A stretch of 64,000 bases of DNA from Planosporangium flavigriseum (lineage in GTDB: Bacteria > Actinomycetota > Actinomycetes > Mycobacteriales > Micromonosporaceae), in NCBI RefSeq assembly GCF_011947225.1, contig NZ_JAATVW010000009.1, forward strand, positions 1 through 64,000, written 5' to 3'. The notes below the pieces were generated by a model. That model had not been told where the DNA came from and did not search any database. It saw only the letters and a program-made list of their open reading frames with translations. A program made the position numbers and the translations under genes. This document shows, in pieces, positions 41,291-49,375 of the stretch; the stretch's first letter is position 1, and each line of letters opens with the position of its first letter.

Positions 41291-41551
41291 GTGGCTGGCA
41301 AGGTCGAACTGGTCATTCGATTCCACCCGGTGGGCGGTGACGACGTCTCGCTGCTGAGCGCGGACTTCAGTGGGCAGGAGGAGGCGCTGGAAGCGGTGGC
41401 GCGCGCTCTGGACGAGCGCAGCAGCCTGGTGTTGAAGCACGCGAAGGAGGGGCCCGACACCAACGAGCACGGCGTGGTCCTCAACCTCGCCAACGTCGTC
41501 TCCGTACGGGTGTCGAAGACTGACGGCGAGACGACGGGCCCGTACGTGTGA
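41291..41551 (+). CDS. Small conserved-looking protein, unknown function
   Basis: An 86-residue product starting at a GTG with AAAGGGG upstream. The sequence begins AGKVELVIRFHPVGGDD and is predicted to form an alternating alpha/beta fold with a central charged helix (QEEALEAVARALDERS). It ends in a strand pair. No motif identifies a family. Codon usage matches its neighbours. It is convergent with the DinB-like gene, 14 bp apart, with no terminator evident. Confidence 0.55.
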   Translation: MAGKVELVIRFHPVGGDDVSLLSADFSGQEEALEAVARALDERSSLVLKHAKEGPDTNEHGVVLNLANVVSVRVSKTDGETTGPYV

Positions 41552-41565
41552 CCGCTGTGGACAGC

Positions 41566-42075
41566 TCAGCTTTCGGGCAGCAGGCCGCGTACGTACGCGG
41601 CCTGGCCGACGTGCTGAGTGTCGTCGTTGGCGATGCTGACGAGCCGGACGCCGAGGGTCACCGGCGGGTCCCAGCGCTTGTCGACGACCCGGTCGAGATC
41701 CTCGGGCTTCAGGCCGCGCAGGAACTCGCGGGTCCGCCCGGCGACCGCGTCGTAGTAGTCGATGAGTACCTGGGCGCTGTCCGGACGGACCTCGGAGGTC
41801 TGCTCGGGGGAGTGGCCGTAGCCGGTGTTGTCGGGGTCGGGGTCGAGCCCGAAGTGACCGGCCCAGTCGCCGGACACCCACACCTGGTCCTGGCCGACAA
41901 GTTCGGCGACGTGGTGGTCCTGTACCCGGGTGAGGTGCCAGACGAGCCAGCCGATGGAGTTCGCTCCGGGCGTCGGCGACCACCGCAACTGCGAAGGCGT
42001 CAGGCCGTCGACGGCGGAGCGGACGAGGTCAGGAAGTCGATCGAAGTACTCGATCAGCAGGTCGCTGACGTTCAC
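41566..42075 (-). CDS. DinB/mycothiol-transferase-type four-helix protein
   Basis: A 169-residue protein of the DinB-like superfamily. Histidines in GWLVWHLTRVQDHHVAEL and DDTQHVGQAAYVRGL form the probable metal site of the four-helix bundle. In actinobacteria such proteins include mycothiol-dependent transferases that detoxify electrophiles, but many are uncharacterised. The GTG start at 42075 has GGAGG upstream and overlaps the stop of a small upstream gene (GTGA), so the two are probably translated together. Confidence 0.82.
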   Translation of the reverse strand: MNVSDLLIEYFDRLPDLVRSAVDGLTPSQLRWSPTPGANSIGWLVWHLTRVQDHHVAELVGQDQVWVSGDWAGHFGLDPDPDNTGYGHSPEQTSEVRPDSAQVLIDYYDAVAGRTREFLRGLKPEDLDRVVDKRWDPPVTLGVRLVSIANDDTQHVGQAAYVRGLLPES

Positions 42076-42287
42076 GGGTTGAGAACCTCCTCGGGCCGGA
42101 CGGTCAACAGACCCGTACCGTCGCCGCCCGCCGGATAAACCTGAACCGGCCAATTCGCCTCACGAGCTGTGATTTCCCGGATATCGCCGTGGGTGATCCG
42201 CGTCTCGGGAGCCGGTAGCTGGAATGCTTCGCATAGCAAACCAGTTGATCTCAGTGATTCACCGTCCAGTGAAAGCGATATCTGCAT
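42072..42287 (-). CDS. Small hypothetical protein coupled to the DinB-like gene
   Basis: A 71-codon frame from the ATG at 42287 to a TGA that overlaps the DinB-like GTG in a GTGA. The product has a plausible folded look (MQISLSLDGES at the start, WPVQVYPAGGDG and LTVRPEEVLNP at the end) but no known motif. Against it, codon usage is less G/C-biased than neighbours and the Shine-Dalgarno is weak. Its ATG also overlaps that of the divergent MFS gene by two bases. The coupling geometry is the main support. Confidence 0.45.
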   Translation of the reverse strand: MQISLSLDGESLRSTGLLCEAFQLPAPETRITHGDIREITAREANWPVQVYPAGGDGTGLLTVRPEEVLNP

Positions 42288-43821
42288 GACGACAACCCCG
42301 GCAGTCGACACCAAGTCGGTGACAGGCGTCGGCTTCAGGTCCGACCGCGGCCCAGTGCTCGCCGCGATCATGCTCTGCATGGCCCTGGTTGCCCTCGACT
42401 CCACGATCATCGCAACGGCGATTCCGTCCATTGTGCGCGACCTGGGCGGTTTCTCCCAGTTCCCGTGGCTGTTCTCGATCTACCTGCTCACCCAGGCGGT
42501 CACCGTGCCGCTGTACGGCAAGTTCGCCGACTCGCTGGGCCGCAAGCCCGTGATGTTCTTCGGTATCGCGCTGTTCCTGCTGGGCTCGGTCCTGTGCGGC
42601 GTCGCCTGGAGCATGCCCGTTCTGATCATCGCGCGCGCCGTCCAGGGCATCGGCGCGGGCGCGGTCCAGCCGATCAGCATGACCATGGTCGGCGACCTGT
42701 ACACCGTCGAGGAGCGTGCCCGGGTGCAGGGGTACCTGGCGAGTGTCTGGGGAATCTCCGCGGTGGTCGGCCCGACCCTCGGCGGCGTTTTCTCCGAGTA
42801 CCTGTCCTGGCGGTGGATCTTCTTCGTCAACCTGCCACTGGGTGCGGTCGCGGCGTGGGTGCTGGCCCGCCGGTTCGTCGAACGGGTGGAGCGTCGGAAG
42901 CACCGGGTGGACTTCGTCGGCGCCGCCGTGCTCACCGGCGGGCTGTCGCTGATCATTCTCGGCCTCCTCGAAGGGGGAGTGGCGTGGGGCTGGGCCTCGA
43001 CCCGGAGCCTCGTGATCTTCGTGATCGGCGCCGCCCTGCTCGTCGCGTTCGTGTTCATCGAGCGCCGCGCCGCCGAGCCCGTCATGCCGCTCTGGGTGTT
43101 CAGTCGCCGGGTCCTCACCGGGGGTAACCTCGCGTCCCTGGTCGTCGGCGCGCTGACGATCGGGCTGAGCTCGTACCTGCCCACCTTCGCCGAAGGCGTG
43201 CTCGGCACGAGCGCGCTGGTCGCCGGGTTCGCCCTGGCCGCGATGACCGTCGGCTGGCCGATCGCGGCCACCCTGTCCGGGCGCATCTATCTCCGGGTCG
43301 GCTTCCGGGACACCGCGCTCATCGGCAGTGTGTTCGTCATCGGCGGCGCCGTGCTGATCTCGCTGCTGGCGGCGGACTCGTCGGTGTTGGCGGTTGCGGG
43401 GGCGGCCTTCGTCGTCGGCGTCGGGCTCGGTCTGGCTGCCAGCCCGACCCTGGTCGCGGTCCAGTCGGTGGTCGGCTGGGACCGCCGGGGCGTGGTCACC
43501 GGCACCAACATGTTCAGCCGTTCGCTGGGCAGCGCGGTCGGCGCCGCCGTCTTCGGCGCTATCGCCAACGCCACCCTGGCCTCGCGCTTCGCCCACCCGC
43601 CTGCCGGGATCGCCGGGCGGCTGCCCAGCAACGCGGACGCGTCCAGCCTCCTGCTCAGTGGGCACACCCGCGCAGCGACGCCGGCGGTGGCCGAGTACGT
43701 CCGTAGCTCCCTGTACGCCGCCACCCACAACGTCTTCCTCGCGTTGGTCGTGGTCGGGGTGCTCGGCGTGGGTGCGCTGCTGCTGATGCCGCGCCGCAGC
43801 GAGCAGCTCACCTTCGAGTGA
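42286..43821 (+). CDS. MFS drug-efflux transporter, DHA2 (14-helix) type
   Basis: A 511-residue proton antiporter of the EmrB/QacA kind with about 14 helices. Motif D1-like LVALDSTIIATAIPSI is in helix 1, motif A GKFADSLGRKPVM in loop 2-3, motif B ARAVQGIGAGAVQP in helix 4 and motif C GISAVVGPTLGGVFSE in helix 5. It probably exports toxic organic compounds. No TetR-type regulator is adjacent. The ATG at 42286 starts immediately opposite the small minus-strand gene, so the two would share a back-to-back promoter with little room. A downstream GTG at 42316 cannot be ruled out as the true start. Confidence 0.88.
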   Translation: MTTTPAVDTKSVTGVGFRSDRGPVLAAIMLCMALVALDSTIIATAIPSIVRDLGGFSQFPWLFSIYLLTQAVTVPLYGKFADSLGRKPVMFFGIALFLLGSVLCGVAWSMPVLIIARAVQGIGAGAVQPISMTMVGDLYTVEERARVQGYLASVWGISAVVGPTLGGVFSEYLSWRWIFFVNLPLGAVAAWVLARRFVERVERRKHRVDFVGAAVLTGGLSLIILGLLEGGVAWGWASTRSLVIFVIGAALLVAFVFIERRAAEPVMPLWVFSRRVLTGGNLASLVVGALTIGLSSYLPTFAEGVLGTSALVAGFALAAMTVGWPIAATLSGRIYLRVGFRDTALIGSVFVIGGAVLISLLAADSSVLAVAGAAFVVGVGLGLAASPTLVAVQSVVGWDRRGVVTGTNMFSRSLGSAVGAAVFGAIANATLASRFAHPPAGIAGRLPSNADASSLLLSGHTRAATPAVAEYVRSSLYAATHNVFLALVVVGVLGVGALLLMPRRSEQLTFE

Positions 43822-43850
43822 GGGCTGCGACCCGGCGCTCCATTCGCTGT

Positions 43851-43864
43851 CACCCGGCCGGGTG
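43851..43864. promoter_or_regulatory. 14-bp palindrome upstream of the monooxygenase pair
   Basis: CACCCGGCCGGGTG is a perfect palindrome in the 150-bp gap between the efflux gene and the luciferase-like gene. It could be an operator or a short terminator stem. An A/T-richer stretch at about 43,898-43,920 lies between it and the gene and may hold the promoter. Confidence 0.3.
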
Positions 43865-43971
43865 TGTCGCCCGCAACACCAGCCCCCGAAATTGTTGCCG
43901 CGTCAAATATGTTGTCGATGGCAGGTTCGGGGGGACCGAGGTGGCCTCCGCTTCTGAGGCAGGAGCAAGAC

Positions 43972-45051
43972 ATGCAGTTCGGGATCTTCACGGTCAGTGA
44001 CATCACCACCGACCCCACCAACGGCCGTACGCCGGCCGAGGCGGAGCGGATCAAGGCGGTCGTCGCGATCGCGAGGAAGGCCGAGGAGGTCGGGCTCGAC
44101 GTCTTCGCCCTCGGTGAGCACCACAACCCGCCGTTCTTCTCCTCCTCGCCGACGACGACGCTGGCCTACATCGCAGGGCAGACCGACCGGCTGTTGCTCT
44201 CGACCGCGACCACGCTGATCACCACGAACGACCCGGTGAAGATCGCCGAGGACTACGCGATGCTGCAGCACCTGGCCGATGGGCGGGTCGATCTGATGAT
44301 GGGCCGAGGCAACACCGGTCCGGTGTACCCGTGGTTCGGGCAGGACATCCGTAACGGCATCGCCCTCGCCATCGAGAACTACGCCCTGCTGCGCCGGTTG
44401 TGGCGGGAGGACGTCGTGGACTGGGAGGGGCGCTTCCGGACCCCGCTGCAGTCGTTCACCTCGACGCCGCGGCCGCTCGACGGCATCCCGCCGTTCGTGT
44501 GGCACGGCTCCATCCGCAGCCCCGAGATCGCCGAGCAGGCCGCGTACTACGGCGACGGCTTCTTCGCCAACCACATCTTCTGGCCCGCTTCGCATACGCA
44601 GCGCATGGTGGCCCTCTACCGGCAGCGGTTCGAGCACTACGGCCACGGCAGCGCCGACCAGGCCATCGTGGGCCTCGGTGGGCAGGTGTTCATGCGCAAG
44701 AACTCGCAGGAAGCCGTCCGCGAGTTCCGGCCGTACTTCGACAACGCGCCGGTGTACGGCCACGGCCCGTCGCTGGAGGAGTTCACGTCGCAGACCCCGC
44801 TGACGGTCGGCAGCCCGCAGCAGGTGATCGACCGTACGCTGGGCTTCCGCGAGTACGTCGGCGACTACCAGCGGCAGCTCTTCCTGCTCGACCACGCCGG
44901 CCTGCCGCTGAAGACCGTCCTGGAACAGCTCGACCTCCTCGGCGAGGAGGTCGTGCCGGTGCTGCGCAAGGAGTTCGACGCGCTGCGCCCAGCGCACGTA
45001 CCGGAGGCGCCGACCCACGCCTCGCTGAAGCTGAAGGCGGCCGCTCGATGA
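43972..45051 (+). CDS. Luciferase-like monooxygenase, CE1758-type
   Basis: 359 residues, beginning MQFGIFTVSDITTDP, with the LLM barrel segments LDVFALGEHHNPPFF, LADGRVDLMMGRGNTGP and a long C-terminal portion. The family normally occurs with a dedicated flavin reductase of the CE1759 type, and that gene follows with a 4-bp overlap. This supports an FMNH2-dependent monooxygenase of a two-component system. The substrate is unknown. The ATG is preceded by AGGAG at 43961-43965. Confidence 0.87.
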   Translation: MQFGIFTVSDITTDPTNGRTPAEAERIKAVVAIARKAEEVGLDVFALGEHHNPPFFSSSPTTTLAYIAGQTDRLLLSTATTLITTNDPVKIAEDYAMLQHLADGRVDLMMGRGNTGPVYPWFGQDIRNGIALAIENYALLRRLWREDVVDWEGRFRTPLQSFTSTPRPLDGIPPFVWHGSIRSPEIAEQAAYYGDGFFANHIFWPASHTQRMVALYRQRFEHYGHGSADQAIVGLGGQVFMRKNSQEAVREFRPYFDNAPVYGHGPSLEEFTSQTPLTVGSPQQVIDRTLGFREYVGDYQRQLFLLDHAGLPLKTVLEQLDLLGEEVVPVLRKEFDALRPAHVPEAPTHASLKLKAAAR

Positions 45052-45728
45052 CGGGGCGCAAACTCGTCGCGGTCTCGGCCGGTCTGAGCCAGCCGTCGTC
45101 CACGCGCCTGCTCGCCGACCAGCTCGCCGCCGCGACCGGTGCGGAGGCTTCGCGGCTGGGCATCCAGCTCTCCACGTCGGCCGTCGACCTGCGTGACCAC
45201 GCCCATGATCTGACCAACCACCTGCTGACCGGCTTCCCGTCGGCCCAGCTCAAGCCGATCATCGACGCGGTGGCCGCCGCGGACGGGCTGATCGCCGTCA
45301 CGCCGATCTTCAACGCGTCGTACAGCGGCCTGTTCAAGCTGTTCTTCGACGTCATCGGAGACACCGCGCTGGTGGACAAGCCTGTCCTGATCGGCGCGAC
45401 CGGCGGAACCGCGCGGCACTCACTGGCGCTGGAACACGCGCTCCGGCCCATGTTCGCGTACCTGCGGGCGGTCGTCGTGCCCACGGCCGTCTTCGCCGCG
45501 CCGGAGGACTGGGCCGGTGGTGGCGGTCGGGGTGGCAGTGGCGCAGGCGCGGCGGCCGGCGGGGGCGCGGCGGCCGGCGGGGGCGCGGCGGCCGGCGGGG
45601 CGCTGCGCGGCCGGATCCAGCGCGCCGCGCGGGAGCTTGCCGGGCAGATCAACCTGCGCGAGCCCGCGACGGCGCCCGACCCGTTCGCGCTGTCGACGTC
45701 GTTCGAGGAGCTCCTCGCCGGGGACTAG
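45048..45728 (+). CDS. FMN reductase partner of the luciferase-like monooxygenase, CE1759-type
   Basis: A 226-residue flavodoxin-fold NAD(P)H:FMN reductase. The start KLVAVSAGLSQPSSTRLLAD gives the phosphate-binding loop, TPIFNASYSGLFKLFFD the substrate region and GATGGTARHSLAL a second flavin loop. It supplies reduced FMN to the monooxygenase, to whose stop it is coupled by ATGA. A 30-residue Gly/Ala tract encoded by an 18-bp DNA repeat is inserted near residues 160-190, before the last helix. This looks like a recent repeat expansion in a surface loop. Confidence 0.87.
   Translation: MTGRKLVAVSAGLSQPSSTRLLADQLAAATGAEASRLGIQLSTSAVDLRDHAHDLTNHLLTGFPSAQLKPIIDAVAAADGLIAVTPIFNASYSGLFKLFFDVIGDTALVDKPVLIGATGGTARHSLALEHALRPMFAYLRAVVVPTAVFAAPEDWAGGGGRGGSGAGAAAGGGAAAGGGAAAGGALRGRIQRAARELAGQINLREPATAPDPFALSTSFEELLAGD
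45549..45602 (+). repeat. Three 18-bp tandem repeats encoding a Gly/Ala tract
   Basis: Nearly three copies of GCGGCGGCCGGCGGGGGC lie inside the FMN reductase gene and encode Ala3-Gly3 hexapeptides in frame. Confidence 0.85.
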
Positions 45729-46191
45729 GTCTCCCGGGCCGGTGGCGTTGGCGCTACTTCGGGCCCCCTGGGCGCGCCCTCCGGTTCGCGGGGCGATGAC
45801 ATGAGGTGTCCCTCCCTGAGGGATCTCTTGCGGTAGGGCATATGCCCCTTTACGACTGCATGCCCGGATGCCGTGGCCGGCAACCTCCGGTGAACTATTG
45901 AATCTTGGAAGGTTTGACATCGGATTTGATGTCAAACCTTCCAAGATCCGGGAGAAGGCGTCAGTGGGTGGGGCGTTCGTGCTCGGCGGGGCCGAGGCGC
46001 TGGAGGCGGCGCCGGTCGACAGGGCGATGCGGCCGAGCGGTAGCGCTGGGCGGGGTGGACAGGGTAGAAAGTCTTTAACTCACCCCCTTCTATGGCTTGA
46101 CCCTAGCCGGGCCGGGCAGGAGAGCGCTCTCCCAGTCGCTCCGCCCGTCCGCCCGGCCCGGTCTCGCCGACCGTCGTCGATAGGTAGGTCG
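45729..46191. other. 463-bp intergenic region containing a perfect inverted repeat
   Basis: No convincing gene. It holds a 12-bp palindrome GGGCATATGCCC at 45836-45847. The striking inverted repeat at 45902-45947 is described separately, and a looser A/T-rich dyad (AGGGTAGAAAG with CTTCT and ACCCT) lies at about 46,062-46,107. The last 60 bp lead to the secreted protein gene with AGGTAGGT before its ATG. Confidence 0.5.
45902..45947. repeat. Perfect 20-bp inverted repeat, A/T-rich
   Basis: ATCTTGGAAGGTTTGACATC pairs with its exact complement across a 6-nt loop (GGATTT). The base composition is much less G/C-rich than the surroundings, and no T-run follows. It could be a terminator for the monooxygenase pair, a protein-binding site for the secreted-protein gene, or an end of a small mobile element. 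Confidence 0.75.
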
Positions 46192-48051
46192 ATGAGAACA
46201 GCCCGCAACCACGGCGTGCCAGCGCGCGCCCGTACGAGACTCGCGTTACGCCGTCTGCTCACCCTCGTTGTCACGGCGGCATCGCTCCCCGCCGTCGGCC
46301 TGCTGTCCCCCGCCGGCTCCGCCGCCGCGCACCCCGCCGCGCACCCCGCCGCGCACCCCGCCGCGCACCCCGCCGCGCACCCCGCCGGGCAGCCGGACTT
46401 GGGGCCCAACGTCCTCGTGTACGACCCGTCGACGCCGGCCGCCCAGATCCAGGCCAAGCTCGACGAGATCTTCAAGCAGCAAGAGCACAACGAGATGGGT
46501 ACGAACCGGTACGCCGTCCTGTTCAAGCCAGGCCGGTACGACGTCAACGCGAAGGTCGGCTACTACACGAGCGTCGCCGGGCTCGGCCGGTCACCGGATG
46601 ACGTCGACATCCACGGCGCGGTACGCGTCGTCGGCCAGCCCGACCCGAACTCGCCGGCCGGCATCTCCGCGCTCACCAACTTCTGGCGCTCGGCCGAGAA
46701 CCTGTCGGTGACCCCGACCGACTGGTCCAACCAGTGGGCGGTGTCGCAGGCTTCGCCCATGCGGCGGGTGCACATCCGCGGCACCCTCTGGCTCGAGCCC
46801 GGCAATGGCGGCTACTCCAGCGGCGGCTACCTCGCCGACACCAAGGTCGACGGGATCACGATCAACGGCTCGCAGCAGCAGTGGCTGACCCGCGACAGCG
46901 AACTAGGCGGCGCCTGGACCAACGGTGTCTGGAACCAGGTGTTCTCGGGCGTCGTCGGGGCGCCTGCGGAGGGCTTCCCGAACCCGCCCTACACGACGTT
47001 GCCGACCAGCCCCGTCACGCGCGAGAAGCCTTTCCTGTACCTCGACGACGCGGGCCGGTACCGCGTCTTCGTCCCCGGTCTGCGTCACGACTCGTCCGGT
47101 ACGACGTGGGCGGCCGGGCCGGGGGAGAAGGGCTCGTCCCTGCCGATCGGCGACTTCTTCATCGCCAAGCCGACCGACACCGCGCAGACGATCAACCGGG
47201 CGCTGGCGCGCGGCAAGCACCTCCTGCTCACCCCGGGCGTCTACCACCTCGACCGTGCCCTGCGCGTGACGCACAAGGACACCGTCGTCCTCGGGCTCGG
47301 CATGCCGAGCCTCACCCCGGACACGGGTGATGCCGTGCTGCGGATCGAGGACGTCGACGGCGTACGGGTCGCGGGCGTACTCGTCGACGCCGGACGGCAC
47401 GAGTCCGACGTGCTCGTCGAGGTCGGAAAGCGGAACAGCCACCGGAGCCACTCGGGCAACCCGATCTCCCTGCAGGACGTGTTCTTCCGCATCGGCGGTC
47501 CGTGGGCCGGCAGGGCGAAGACGAGCCTCGTGGTCAACAGCAATGACACGATCATCGACAACCTCTGGGCCTGGCGCGCCGACCACGGCAACGGGGTCGG
47601 CTGGGCGCAGAACACGGCCGACACCGGGGTGGTGGTGAACGGCGACGGGGTGACCGCGTACGGCCTGTTCGTCGAGCACTACCAGAAGTACCAGACCATC
47701 TGGAACGGCCAGCGCGGCCGCACGGTCTTCTACCAGAGCGAGATGCCGTACGACCCACCGAGTCAGCAGGCGTGGACCAGCCCGACCGGCAAGGGCTGGG
47801 CGTCGTACCAGGTCGGCCCGTGGGTGCGCAGTCACGAGGCGTGGGGCCTGGGCGTCTACGCGTACTTCAACCAGGGCGTGGACATCCGCGCGGACCGGGC
47901 GATCGAGGTACCGAAGGTGCCGGGCGTCCGCTTCCACAACATGATCACCGTCTTCCTGAACGGTAGCGGCGGCATCGAGCGGACGATCAACGAGGCGGGC
48001 GCTCCGGTCGTCGGCTCGTACGGGACCAGCCCCGTCGTCAGCTACCCGTGA
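46192..48051 (+). CDS. Secreted beta-helix-type protein with His-Pro-Ala linker
   Basis: 619 residues. A basic N-terminus and hydrophobic core (about 18-45) form a signal peptide ending near AGSAAA. Five AHPA tetrapeptides follow immediately, giving a His-rich linker. The remaining 550 residues carry repeated short beta segments (VLFKPGRYDVNAKVGYYTSV, LLLTPGVYHLDRALRVTH, GVVVNGDGVTAYGLFVEH) of the kind seen in right-handed parallel beta-helix carbohydrate-active proteins. No catalytic set was identified, so it may be a lyase, glycosidase or binding protein. The ATG at 46192 opens the signal peptide. A terminator hairpin follows. Confidence 0.75.
   Translation: MRTARNHGVPARARTRLALRRLLTLVVTAASLPAVGLLSPAGSAAAHPAAHPAAHPAAHPAAHPAGQPDLGPNVLVYDPSTPAAQIQAKLDEIFKQQEHNEMGTNRYAVLFKPGRYDVNAKVGYYTSVAGLGRSPDDVDIHGAVRVVGQPDPNSPAGISALTNFWRSAENLSVTPTDWSNQWAVSQASPMRRVHIRGTLWLEPGNGGYSSGGYLADTKVDGITINGSQQQWLTRDSELGGAWTNGVWNQVFSGVVGAPAEGFPNPPYTTLPTSPVTREKPFLYLDDAGRYRVFVPGLRHDSSGTTWAAGPGEKGSSLPIGDFFIAKPTDTAQTINRALARGKHLLLTPGVYHLDRALRVTHKDTVVLGLGMPSLTPDTGDAVLRIEDVDGVRVAGVLVDAGRHESDVLVEVGKRNSHRSHSGNPISLQDVFFRIGGPWAGRAKTSLVVNSNDTIIDNLWAWRADHGNGVGWAQNTADTGVVVNGDGVTAYGLFVEHYQKYQTIWNGQRGRTVFYQSEMPYDPPSQQAWTSPTGKGWASYQVGPWVRSHEAWGLGVYAYFNQGVDIRADRAIEVPKVPGVRFHNMITVFLNGSGGIERTINEAGAPVVGSYGTSPVVSYP
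46327..46386 (+). repeat. Five tandem 12-bp repeats in the secreted-protein linker
   Basis: Five exact copies of GCGCACCCCGCC encode consecutive Ala-His-Pro-Ala units directly after the signal peptide. Confidence 0.92.
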
Positions 48052-48077
48052 GCTGACCGACCCCGCGTGCGGCGAAC

Positions 48078-48114
48078 GCGGTGGCCGGCCCGGGCCGTCC
48101 GGGCCGGCCACCGC
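48078..48114. terminator. GC-rich hairpin terminator after the secreted-protein gene
   Basis: A perfect 16-bp stem (GCGGTGGCCGGCCCGG and complement) with a 5-nt loop lies 26 bp past the stop codon. Confidence 0.75.
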
Positions 48115-48197
48115 CGCGTGCCGATCGGGCGGCATCCGCGACGGTAGGCTTGATCCTGCTCTGCTCCGATCGCGGCGAGTCCGGGCAGGTGGTGTTG

Positions 48198-48587
48198 ATG
48201 ACCAGCTGGTACGAGTCGTACATCGACCGTCAGATCCGCGAGGCGTACGAGCGCGGCGACTTCGACAACTTGCCCGGTGCGGGCAAGCCGCTGCCGGGAA
48301 TCGGCGAAGAGTACGACGAGGACTGGTGGATCAAGGATCTGGTCCGCCGGGAGAACATCACCGGCGTGGTGCCTGCCTCGTTGGCGTTACGCAAAGAGGT
48401 CGAAGATCTGCCGCAGGCGGTGGCGGACAAGAGGACCGAGGCGTCGGTACGCGGGTACGTCGACGACCTGAACGAACGGATCCTCCGGGCGCGGCGCGGA
48501 CTCATCGACGGACCGCCGGTCGTGCTGCCCACCGTCGACGCCGACGAGGTCGTCCAGGCCTGGCGTCGCCTTCCCCACCGGGCGTAA
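48198..48587 (+). CDS. DUF1992 (DnaJ-associated) small protein
   Basis: A 129-residue soluble protein. The N-terminal half has the DUF1992 signature: YESYIDRQIREAYERGDFDNLPGAGKPL, followed by a charged helix and LRKEVEDLP. The family is sometimes fused to DnaJ-like domains, and its biochemical role is unknown. The ATG at 48198 is used, although a GTG two codons earlier is possible. A TAGGCT -10-like box lies at about 48,146. It converges with the RNase H gene 11 bp away. Confidence 0.82.
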   Translation: MTSWYESYIDRQIREAYERGDFDNLPGAGKPLPGIGEEYDEDWWIKDLVRRENITGVVPASLALRKEVEDLPQAVADKRTEASVRGYVDDLNERILRARRGLIDGPPVVLPTVDADEVVQAWRRLPHRA

Positions 48588-48598
48588 CCGCCCGGCGG

Positions 48599-49216
48599 CT
48601 ACTCGACCCAGCCGGGGCCCCGGTCCGGGACGCCGCCGCGCCGCATCACCTCGACCGCGGTGCCGGCGAGCCGGTCGGCCTCGTGGTTGAGCGCGTGGCC
48701 GCCGAGCTTGACCGAGACGTGCGCCTTCGCCTTCGTCCACGTCACCGTCCGGCCGGCGAGGAGGGCGTGCGTCTCGGCGATCAGTTCGGCGTTCTTCACC
48801 GGCTCCCGGGTCCGCCCGCGCCGCCACGCGGCCGGCGGCAGGGTGCCGCCGCGGCTCCAGTTCCCGATCCACTCGGTCAGGCACTTCCGGGCGTACTCGC
48901 TGTCGTAGACGATCTCCAGCGGCCGGTTCGCGGGTACCGCCTGGAGCAGGGCCTTGATCGCGGAGAGCTCACCGACGTTGTTCGTGCCTTCACCCTCGAT
49001 GGGGGCCACCCCGTAACAGGTCGGGGACACGTACCAGGCGCCGGCTGCCGTACCCGGGTTCGGCTCGCACGAGCCGTCAGTTGCGGCGACCACCAGCGCC
49101 CCGACCGGTGAACCGCCAGCCGCGACGGCTGACGGCATTGCGACGGCTGACGGCATTGCGACGGCCGACGTCGTCGGGGTCGTGGGCAGGTCGAACAGGG
49201 TCAGTTCGTCGGTCAC
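48599..49216 (-). CDS. rnhA: Ribonuclease H (type I) family protein
   Basis: A 205-residue endoribonuclease that cuts RNA in RNA/DNA hybrids. The acidic active site is visible: Asp in AATDGSCEPNPG near 47, Glu in TNNVGELSAIKAL, Asp in IVYDSEYARKC and Asp in LNHEADRLAG. The first 40 residues are an extra leader with a repeated AVAMPS unit encoded by an 18-bp DNA repeat at 49123-49165; these are not part of the fold. A GTG start at 49216 is assumed. Later starts within the leader are possible. Confidence 0.87.
   Translation of the reverse strand: MTDELTLFDLPTTPTTSAVAMPSAVAMPSAVAAGGSPVGALVVAATDGSCEPNPGTAAGAWYVSPTCYGVAPIEGEGTNNVGELSAIKALLQAVPANRPLEIVYDSEYARKCLTEWIGNWSRGGTLPPAAWRRGRTREPVKNAELIAETHALLAGRTVTWTKAKAHVSVKLGGHALNHEADRLAGTAVEVMRRGGVPDRGPGWVE
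49123..49165 (-). repeat. 18-bp tandem repeat in the RNase H leader
   Basis: Two full copies and one partial copy of CGACGGCTGACGGCATTG (plus-strand orientation) encode the AVAMPS repeat of the RNase H gene. Confidence 0.85.
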
Positions 49217-49375
49217 GACCCATTGTGGGGTGCCTGCTGCGACTCGGGCGCCTCGACGCGCCGTGCTGCCGAACGGCTTAGTTGTGTGTTGATTACCGAT
49301 TAAGTCCCTGGCGCACAGGTGGCTGGGTCGGCATGGTGGCAGTCAGGTTCGCTGTGCGAAGGAGACGATGGCGGC

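Noticed and set aside
46327-46386. CRISPR-like or VNTR locus outside genes
   Set aside because: The repeats are in-frame codons of a signal-peptide-bearing gene.
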